Notes under the pieces: generated by a model
The model's database searches: none
What the model was told of the DNA's origin: nothing
The model's input: only the letters and a program-made list of their open reading frames with translations
Shown here: positions 1-4,702 of the stretch, piece by piece
Layout of the letters: the number at the start of each line of letters is the position of its first letter
How positions within the stretch are numbered: position 1 is the first letter of the stretch
Made by a program: the position numbers and the translations under genes
Source of the DNA: Oscillospiraceae bacterium
GTDB lineage: Bacteria > Bacillota > Clostridia > Oscillospirales > Oscillospiraceae
NCBI GenBank assembly: GCA_017557265.1
Contig: JAFZAM010000004.1
Location: 1-6,658, forward strand
DNA: 6,658 bases
Direction of reading: 5' to 3'

Positions 1-24
1 AGAGCGCGCCCGAAGGCGCGCTCT
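1..24 (-). terminator. Probable terminator hairpin of the flavoprotein-ferredoxin operon
   Basis: There is a perfect 10-bp inverted repeat: the arm AGAGCGCGCC at 1-10, a 4-nt loop at 11-14 and the arm GGCGCGCTCT at 15-24. Read on the minus strand the loop is UUCG closed by a C-G pair, the exceptionally stable cUUCGg tetraloop. It starts 17 nt past the ferredoxin stop codon (42-44), where an intrinsic terminator would sit. The U-tract expected downstream on the minus strand would lie beyond position 1 and cannot be seen. On the plus strand only a weak T run follows, so minus-strand use is favoured. Confidence 0.72.
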
Positions 25-41
25 TTCGTATGGGATCGCAG

Positions 42-338
42 TTACTTGACCTGGCTGATCTTGCCGGTCTCCTTGTTCCTCCAGCGGGGCTTGAGCGGCA
101 GCGGATAGTTGAACTCGATCGCGCCCGGAGTCGGGCAGTCGGTCACGCAGCAGCCGCAGTACCAGCACTCTTCGGGATGAAGGATGATGGGGGGCTGGCC
201 CTTCTTGGGGTTGGGGATGTAAACGTCGATCTGGCAGACCTCAACGCAGGTGTTGCAGCCGATGCACTTGTCGGGATTGACTCTGACCGGCATGCTCGGC
301 GTCTGAACGTTGGGTATCGCAAACACTTTATTCGCCAT
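42..338 (-). CDS. Two-[4Fe-4S] ferredoxin, AprB-like electron-transfer subunit
   Basis: This is a 98-residue, probably cytoplasmic iron-sulfur protein expected to carry electrons to or from the flavoprotein encoded just upstream. Two cluster motifs are visible. The first is C25-x2-C28-x2-C31-x3-C35, in which the last Cys is followed by Gln rather than the usual Pro. The second is C58-x2-C61-x2-C64-x3-C68-Pro, with an extra Cys at 63. The second motif begins Cys-Trp, as in the beta subunit of adenylylsulfate reductase (AprB), where the Trp after that Cys lies between cluster and FAD; W59 would be its counterpart. Unlike AprB (about 150 residues) it lacks the long C-terminal tail and has a classical first motif. 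It ends with a basic segment (about residues 80-98). The start at 338 was chosen because AGGAGG lies 8 nt upstream; a start at 359 would overlap the previous stop but has no ribosome binding site. The substrate of the complex is unknown. Confidence 0.93.
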   Translation of the reverse strand: MANKVFAIPNVQTPSMPVRVNPDKCIGCNTCVEVCQIDVYIPNPKKGQPPIILHPEECWYCGCCVTDCPTPGAIEFNYPLPLKPRWRNKETGKISQVK

Positions 339-346
339 TACTCTGT

Positions 347-352
347 CCTCCT
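347..352 (-). promoter_or_regulatory. Ribosome binding site of the ferredoxin gene
   Basis: A perfect AGGAGG on the minus strand lies 8 nt before the ATG at 336-338. It sits just past the flavoprotein stop codon (356-358), so the ferredoxin has its own strong initiation site. It decides against the in-frame ATG at 357-359, which overlaps the stop as ATGA but has no Shine-Dalgarno sequence before it. Confidence 0.85.
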
Positions 353-355
353 GTC

Positions 356-2308
356 TCATTCAGCGGGCTTATACACGCCGGTATAGTCCTTGTTGTGAGC
401 CTCGTAGCCCTCTTTCATGTTGCCGTACCACTTCGAGGGCACTCTCTCGAACTTGACCTCGTCGTTTTCGAGCCTGAGCGTGAGGAAGCAGTTGGCCTCT
501 TCCGGATTATCCTGCGGATAGTCGACGCGGTCGATGCGGAGCCTGGCGTTGGTGAGCCTGCGCTCCTTCATGGCGTAGATGGCGACCTTGCAGCAGGTGA
601 TGATGCTCAGGTCTTCGATGGAGCGCATGAGCTTGTGCGGGTCGAGAGCGTAAAGCTGAGGAACGGCGTTCTCTTCGATCCTCTCGATCTCCTCGAGAGC
701 GATGTCGAGGAGCTTCTCGCTCTTGAACTCGCTGACGAAGTACTGCATGACGCGGTTGACGCCGTTGTGCAGCTCCTTCCACTCGATGCCGCCGTCGCGC
801 TTGGTCGGGGCGAGGACGCGGTCCTTCTCCTTGTCGACCTGCTCGCGGCAGAGGTCGGCGGCGCCGTGGGCCTTGGCGTACGCCGCGGCCTTGCGGCCGG
901 CGTAGCGGCCGGTGGAGGCGGCGAAGCTGTGGTCGCCCGGGGAGAAGATGGAGGTGCCGGCTCCGAAGAGGCCGGGAACGTTGGTCATCAGATCCCAGTC
1001 GATCATCAGGCCGCCGCTGCGGGAGCCGTCGCGGTACTGCTGAGAGGGCTGGAACTCGATGAGCGTGTAGTTCATGATCTGGTCGCGCTTGTAGTCGAAG
1101 CCGTTCTCGGTCATCGTCTTGACCATGACCTTCGTCGTGGACTCCTCGTTGAGCATGAGGTTCCAGGTGGCGTTGGCCTCCTCGGGCTTCATGCCGGCGA
1201 AATCGCCGAAGAACGGAAGCTCGTACTTGCCTTCCTTGACGCCCTCGCGGATCTCGTTGATGATGTTGGCCTGGTTGGAGAACATCGCGCCGCCGTCGGC
1301 CCAGCCCTGGGTCGGGGCGGGGAGCTTGGTGTTGTTGGCGTCGACGAGGGGAACGTTCTCATAGCTCGCGTCGTTGCCGCCGGTATACCACTTGTGCTTG
1401 AGGCCGGAAGCGATCCTGTAGGGAGCGCTGCCTTCCATCATGGTGATCTTCGCGCCGGCGTTGAACGCCATGGCGGTCGCGTCGCCGCACTCGTTGCGGG
1501 AGTACATCGTCGAATATCCGCCGTGCTCCATATCCATGAACCACAGGGAGTTGGGGCCGGCCGCGGACATGACGACGGCCTTCGCCTTGACGATGATGAA
1601 CTCGCCCGTACGGACGTTGAGGCCGGTCGCGCCGACTATGCGGGCGCCCTGCTTGCCGCCCTCGTTGAGCAGGCTGGTCGCCATTACGCGGTCGAACACC
1701 TGCACGCCGAGCTTCTTGCATTCCTTCTTAAGTATGGGCTTGAACGTGCTGCCCCAGATACGGAGGACGACGTTCGTGCGCTTCTCGGGGGGATTGTAGC
1801 CGGGCTTCTTCCAGTCGTCGTACGGAGCGTAGCCGACGCCCACGCCGTAGCGCGGGGAGACGCAGAACTTCGTCTCGGGGTCACGACCCTCGATGCCGAC
1901 GAACTCGTCGTCCGTGTCGCGGATCTTGCCGCCCATCTGCTCCATTTCGAGCAGGGTGTCGAAGTCCTCGCGGCACTGGATCTCGGTGCCTATGCCGTTG
2001 GAGAACGGCCCCTGGGTCATCTGCTCGGCCCACCAGTCGGGGTCGACTCTGGACAGGGGGTTCGCCGGAACGTTGCACCAGTGGTCGCAGCCCGGTCCGC
2101 CGGCGCCGCTGCGCCTGACGTCGCCCTTCTCGAGGAGGACGACCTTCGCGCCGTTGCGGGCGGCGGTTATGGCGGCCCAGCATCCCGCGATGCCGCCGCC
2201 GAGGACAAGTACGTCCGTCTCGACCTCTTTTTCCTCTCCGAACTTGATCGGATAAGGCCACTCGGGAGGAGTACCCTCGGATTTCAGATAATCATGCCAG
2301 GTTCCCAT
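356..2308 (-). CDS. FAD-binding oxidoreductase, fumarate reductase / AprA-type flavoprotein subunit
   Basis: This is a 650-residue flavoprotein of the superfamily holding fumarate reductase, succinate dehydrogenase, L-aspartate oxidase and adenylylsulfate reductase alpha subunits. It probably transfers electrons between FAD and a small substrate in the cytoplasm. Visible motifs: the Rossmann dinucleotide loop GGGIAG at 37-42 with acidic E60 ending the second strand; an FAD-contact segment RSGAGGPG at 67-73 region; a GDATAMAFNAGA stretch at about 275-286; and the family C-terminal FAD signature GGLMID...TNVPGLFGAG at 432-451, followed by the FAAS..RYAGRKAA helix at 462-475. A helical C-terminal domain (about 500-650) matches the AprA/Sdh layout. 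There is no signal peptide. The start has AGGAGG 7 nt upstream (2316-2321) and a promoter at 2367-2395. The partner ferredoxin gene follows within 17 nt, as aprA and aprB do, but no sat or qmo genes are in the window. Calling it true adenylylsulfate reductase would overreach; it may reduce or oxidise another substrate. Confidence 0.9.
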   Translation of the reverse strand: MGTWHDYLKSEGTPPEWPYPIKFGEEKEVETDVLVLGGGIAGCWAAITAARNGAKVVLLEKGDVRRSGAGGPGCDHWCNVPANPLSRVDPDWWAEQMTQGPFSNGIGTEIQCREDFDTLLEMEQMGGKIRDTDDEFVGIEGRDPETKFCVSPRYGVGVGYAPYDDWKKPGYNPPEKRTNVVLRIWGSTFKPILKKECKKLGVQVFDRVMATSLLNEGGKQGARIVGATGLNVRTGEFIIVKAKAVVMSAAGPNSLWFMDMEHGGYSTMYSRNECGDATAMAFNAGAKITMMEGSAPYRIASGLKHKWYTGGNDASYENVPLVDANNTKLPAPTQGWADGGAMFSNQANIINEIREGVKEGKYELPFFGDFAGMKPEEANATWNLMLNEESTTKVMVKTMTENGFDYKRDQIMNYTLIEFQPSQQYRDGSRSGGLMIDWDLMTNVPGLFGAGTSIFSPGDHSFAASTGRYAGRKAAAYAKAHGAADLCREQVDKEKDRVLAPTKRDGGIEWKELHNGVNRVMQYFVSEFKSEKLLDIALEEIERIEENAVPQLYALDPHKLMRSIEDLSIITCCKVAIYAMKERRLTNARLRIDRVDYPQDNPEEANCFLTLRLENDEVKFERVPSKWYGNMKEGYEAHNKDYTGVYKPAE

Positions 2309-2366
2309 CTTTCAACCTCCTATGAATTTGATATTGCTTTTTCAAATTTAGTTTTCTCTACTATAG

Positions 2367-2395
2367 ATAATAATCTCAAAAAGGCAAAAGGTCAA
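2367..2395 (-). promoter_or_regulatory. Sigma-70-type promoter for the flavoprotein-ferredoxin operon
   Basis: On the minus strand, TTGACC (2390-2395) and TATTAT (2367-2372) are separated by exactly 17 nt. Each box matches the vegetative consensus at five of six positions. Transcription would start near 2360, giving a leader of about 50 nt rich in A and T before the flavoprotein ATG at 2308. An alternative -10 (TATAGT at 2360-2365) lacks a good -35. Confidence 0.75.
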
Positions 2396-2425
2396 GCCAA
2401 AGAGCGGAAAAATGCGGCCTTGAAA

Positions 2426-2458
2426 CGGCGCGGGCGCCGCCTCGCGCTTTCCGGCGCG
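2426..2458. other. Tandem GC-rich hairpins between divergent promoters
   Basis: The divergent intergenic region runs from 2309 to 2574. Between its AT-rich flanks is a GC-rich block with two small inverted repeats. The first is a 5-bp stem at 2426-2430/2435-2439 with a 4-nt loop; the second is CGCGC at 2443-2447 paired with GCGCG at 2454-2458. The second is followed on the plus strand by CTTTTAG (2459-2465), a weak terminator-like tail. It could stop antisense transcription from the flavoprotein locus or serve as a protein-binding site. It may also be chance in GC-rich DNA. Confidence 0.3.
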
Positions 2459-2476
2459 CTTTTAGCAAAATAATGC

Positions 2477-2505
2477 TTCCCCAAACCGCCGAAATGCTGT
2501 ATAAT
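2477..2505 (+). promoter_or_regulatory. Candidate promoter for the divergent FAD oxidoreductase gene
   Basis: A perfect -10 box TATAAT lies at 2500-2505. The sequence 17 nt upstream (TTCCCC at 2477-2482) is a poor -35, matching three of six positions, so the promoter may need an activator. Transcription would start near 2512, giving a leader of about 60 nt before the ATG at 2575. Confidence 0.6.
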
Positions 2506-2514
2506 AAATTATTC

Positions 2515-2530
2515 CCCGCAGCGTCGCGGG
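2515..2530 (+). other. Small hairpin at the 5' end of the oxidoreductase leader
   Basis: CCCGC (2515-2519) and GCGGG (2526-2530) form a 5-bp stem with a 6-nt loop, located almost at the predicted transcription start. It may protect the 5' end of the mRNA. It is too short to be called a riboswitch or attenuator, and no U-tract follows. Confidence 0.3.
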
Positions 2531-2574
2531 ATGAAAGAGGAAAGAAAAAATAAACATACAGCGGAGGTAACTAC

Positions 2575-4122
2575 ATGAACGCGAAAACCTACATCGAGCC
2601 CCAGACTACCATACCCGTTTACGACGAATGCGACGTGCTCGTCGTCGGCGGCGGCTCGGCCGGGCATTCCGCCGCCATAGCGGCCGCCCGCGCGGGCTGC
2701 AAGAACGTCATCCTCATGGAGCGCTACGGCTACTGCGGCGGCGACGTCACGGGCGGCTTCGTCCTGCTCGTCCCCAGCCTCTCCTTCCACGAGAAGGTCT
2801 ACGTGCGCGGCATCCAGGAGGAATGGTTCACCCGCATGAAGAACATCCCCTACGCCGCCGTCGGCCCCGATCCCGAGCTCAGCGGCTCCACCGACCCCGA
2901 CCTCATCGCCAAGTTCGCCGAGTTCGGCGGCGCGGGCGGCATAGTCGAGCGCCGCGTCGAGTTCGGCTTCATGCTCGATCCGATGCAGCTGCGCATCGAG
3001 ATGGACCTCATGCTACGCGAGCACGCCGACGCCATCCGCATCCTCTACCACTCCTGGGGCACCAAGCCCATCATGGAGGGCAACGTCTGCAAGGGCGTCA
3101 TCTTCGAGTCCAAGGAGGGCCGCAAGGCCGTCCTCGCCAAGGTCGTCATCGACTGCACCGGCGACGCCGACATCTGCCGCCTCTCCGGCGCGCCGACCAC
3201 CTCCTCCATCGACGACGAGTGCCGCTGCGGCTCCACCGCGCTGGTCTACCGCATAGGCGGCTTCAGCCGCAAGGCGTTCGCGAAGTGGAGAGCCGCCAAC
3301 CCCGAAAAGAGCAAGGCTCTCTCCGCCGAACTCGTCGAGATCCACGGCTTCCGCTCCGGCATGATCGCCGGCCCGCGCGACGACGTCAGCTGGGTCAACA
3401 ACTGGCAGCCCAAGCGCGACTGCTCCAAGATCGAGGACCAGAGCGTCACCGAGTGGGGCACCCGCGTCAAGATAAGGGACATCATCGACTGCTACAAGCG
3501 CTACGCGCCCGACGTCTTCGCCGACGCCTACCTCTATGACATCGCCCCGCAGCTCGGCACCCGCGGCTCGCACCGCATCCTCGGCGAGCACATCATCTCC
3601 TCCAACGACTGGGCCTTCCCGAAGCAGCACGACGACTGCATCGCCTGGCACTGCACCGTCGAGACCCTCAACGACAACGCGCCCATCGAGATCCCGTATC
3701 GCGCGATACTGCCGCAGAAGGTCGAGAACCTTCTCGCCCCGGGCCGTCACCTCTCCGCCGACCGCGTCGCCATCGACAACGTCAACCTCATCCCGCAGTG
3801 TGTCGGCACCGGCCAGGCCGCCGGCGTCGCGGCCGCCGTAGCCGTCGCTGACGGAGCCAGCACCCACACCGTCAACGTCTCCAAGGTGCAGGATATCCTC
3901 GCCGGCGAGCAGAACGTGCCCCTGCCCCGCAACGCGCACACCGACAAGAGCTACACCGAGTGCCTCGAAGCGCACGAGTTCGGCCTCTACACCCCCGCGG
4001 CCAAGAGGGCCCGCGAGGCCGGCGACGCCGCGAGCGTCTACCGTCACTGGACGCTGTCCGGCGGCTCCGCCATGCAGCAGAAGCAGCAGAAGGACGGCAA
4101 GGACTCCGGCCTGCTCCACTGA
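2575..4122 (+). CDS. FAD-dependent oxidoreductase, PF12831 (FAD_oxidored) family
   Basis: This is a 515-residue cytoplasmic flavoprotein; the family binds FAD through an N-terminal Rossmann fold, and most members have unknown substrates. Visible motifs: the dinucleotide loop GGGSAG at 25-30 with E49 ending the second strand; YCGGDVTGG at 53-61, the glycine-rich flavin loop; DCTGDADICRLSGAP at 193-207; the R-x2-HRILGEH segment at 330-339; and the C-terminal FAD signature with NLLAPGRHLSAD at 385-396 and CVGTGQAAGVAAA at 409-421. It is unrelated in detail to the AprA-type protein on the other side of the shared intergenic region. No CxxC iron-sulfur cluster motif is present, although Cys residues are frequent. 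The start is supported by GGAGG at 2563-2567, 7 nt before the ATG, and by the promoter at about 2477-2505. Codons end overwhelmingly in C, suggesting strong expression. It is transcribed alone and ends at the terminator at 4144-4180. Divergence from the flavoprotein-ferredoxin operon suggests shared regulation, which is inference. Confidence 0.92.
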   Translation: MNAKTYIEPQTTIPVYDECDVLVVGGGSAGHSAAIAAARAGCKNVILMERYGYCGGDVTGGFVLLVPSLSFHEKVYVRGIQEEWFTRMKNIPYAAVGPDPELSGSTDPDLIAKFAEFGGAGGIVERRVEFGFMLDPMQLRIEMDLMLREHADAIRILYHSWGTKPIMEGNVCKGVIFESKEGRKAVLAKVVIDCTGDADICRLSGAPTTSSIDDECRCGSTALVYRIGGFSRKAFAKWRAANPEKSKALSAELVEIHGFRSGMIAGPRDDVSWVNNWQPKRDCSKIEDQSVTEWGTRVKIRDIIDCYKRYAPDVFADAYLYDIAPQLGTRGSHRILGEHIISSNDWAFPKQHDDCIAWHCTVETLNDNAPIEIPYRAILPQKVENLLAPGRHLSADRVAIDNVNLIPQCVGTGQAAGVAAAVAVADGASTHTVNVSKVQDILAGEQNVPLPRNAHTDKSYTECLEAHEFGLYTPAAKRAREAGDAASVYRHWTLSGGSAMQQKQQKDGKDSGLLH

Positions 4123-4143
4123 TATTTCGCATAAGATAAGCTT

Positions 4144-4180
4144 CGCCGCCCGGGACAAATTCCCGGGCGGCGTTGTTTTT
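4144..4180 (+). terminator. Intrinsic terminator after the FAD oxidoreductase gene
   Basis: A perfect 12-bp stem (4144-4155 paired with 4161-4172) with loop CAAAT is followed by TTGTTTTT at 4173-4180. It begins 21 nt past the oxidoreductase stop codon and separates that gene from the thioesterase gene. There is no useful U-tract in the minus direction, so it acts on the plus strand. Confidence 0.93.
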
Positions 4181-4242
4181 CGGGCGGGGATATGATAAGA
4201 TTATTTGGAGATTTTCCCGCGAGCGGAGAAACGAGGCGCGAT

Positions 4243-4650
4243 ATGATCGAAACGAGGATAGACGTCCGGTATCCGGACTGCGACGGCATGGGCATCGTGC
4301 ACCACGCGGTGTATCCGGTATGGTACGAGATGGCGAGGATGGACCTTTTTGAAAAGAGCGGCTTCGGCTACGAGAGCACGCACGCCCTCGGGCTCGACCC
4401 CGCGATGGTGCATCTCGAGCTCGATTACGGCGCGCCCGTCACGTTCCCCGGCAGCGTCACGGTCAGGACCCGCGTCACGCTATGTCAGGGGAAAAAGCTC
4501 GGCTTTTCCTACGAGGTCTGGCCCGACGGAGCGGAGGCGCCCTGCGCGAAGGCTTCCAGCTTCCATATCTGGGTCAAGAGCGGCAAGAGCTTCGACCTCG
4601 AACGCGAGCAGCCGGATATCTTCGCGGCGTACCGCGCCATGACGGACTGA
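4243..4650 (+). CDS. Acyl-CoA thioesterase, hotdog fold (4HBT / YbgC-FadM-like)
   Basis: This 135-residue protein is a typical single-domain hotdog thioesterase that hydrolyses acyl-CoA (or related) thioesters in the cytoplasm; the acyl group is not predictable. The N-terminal signature RYPDCDGMGIVHH at 9-21, then Y24, W27 and an EMAR segment at 29-32, matches 4-hydroxybenzoyl-CoA thioesterase. The Asp corresponding to the catalytic D17 of the Pseudomonas enzyme is D14. The rest shows the usual beta-rich pattern, with a YGAPVTFPG turn at 62-70. The start at 4243 was chosen because GAGG lies 6 nt upstream (4233-4236) and the family signature begins at once. An in-frame ATG at 4192 would add 17 unrelated residues and sits only 11 nt past the preceding terminator. 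A weak promoter (TTGTTT at 4173-4178, TAAGAT at 4196-4201, spacing 17) could drive it. It converges on the HD-RyR gene. Confidence 0.9.
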   Translation: MIETRIDVRYPDCDGMGIVHHAVYPVWYEMARMDLFEKSGFGYESTHALGLDPAMVHLELDYGAPVTFPGSVTVRTRVTLCQGKKLGFSYEVWPDGAEAPCAKASSFHIWVKSGKSFDLEREQPDIFAAYRAMTD

Positions 4651-4668
4651 AAACCGAATAAGAAGACG

Positions 4669-4702
4669 AAAACCCGTCCTCCCGGACGGGTTTTTCTTTT
4701 TT
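4669..4702. terminator. Bidirectional intrinsic terminator between convergent genes
   Basis: The stem CCCGTCC (4673-4679) with GGACGGG (4684-4690) has a TCCC loop and is extended by AAAA on the left (4669-4672) and T-rich sequence on the right (4691-4702, TTTTTC then T-run). On the plus strand it ends the thioesterase transcript. On the minus strand the A run becomes UUUU after the stem and can end the HD-RyR transcript, whose stop codon is at 4703-4705. Confidence 0.9.

Noticed and set aside
339..359. Alternative ferredoxin start at 359 overlapping the flavoprotein stop as ATGA
   Set aside because: The overlap looks like translational coupling, but no Shine-Dalgarno lies before it, whereas the ATG at 338 has AGGAGG at 8 nt. 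It cannot be fully excluded.
395..2473. Plus-strand open frame of 692 codons opposite the flavoprotein gene
   Set aside because: Its translation is a low-complexity mix rich in Val, Ala, Leu, Gly, Asp and Glu, typical of the antisense of a GC3-rich gene. It shows no domain motif, and its minus-strand counterpart is a clear flavoprotein with a ribosome binding site.
2309..2574. Riboswitch or CRISPR-like element in the divergent intergenic region
   Set aside because: There are only short stems and no repeated units; the leaders are about 50-60 nt and lack the multi-helix structure or attenuator expected of known riboswitches.
2628..3539. Plus-strand Arg/His-rich frame of 303 codons inside the oxidoreductase gene
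   Set aside because: It is a frame-shifted reading of a C-rich coding sequence, giving an implausible Arg-rich protein with no start signal.
3013..4158. Minus-strand open frame of 381 codons opposite the PF12831 oxidoreductase
   Set aside because: It has the same antisense composition signature (Val/Ala/Gly/Asp-rich), shows no motif and runs across the terminator stem of the real gene.
4192..4242. Alternative thioesterase start at 4192
   Set aside because: It is too close to the end of the terminator U-tract, its G-rich upstream sequence is spaced only a few bases from the ATG, and it adds residues foreign to the hotdog family.
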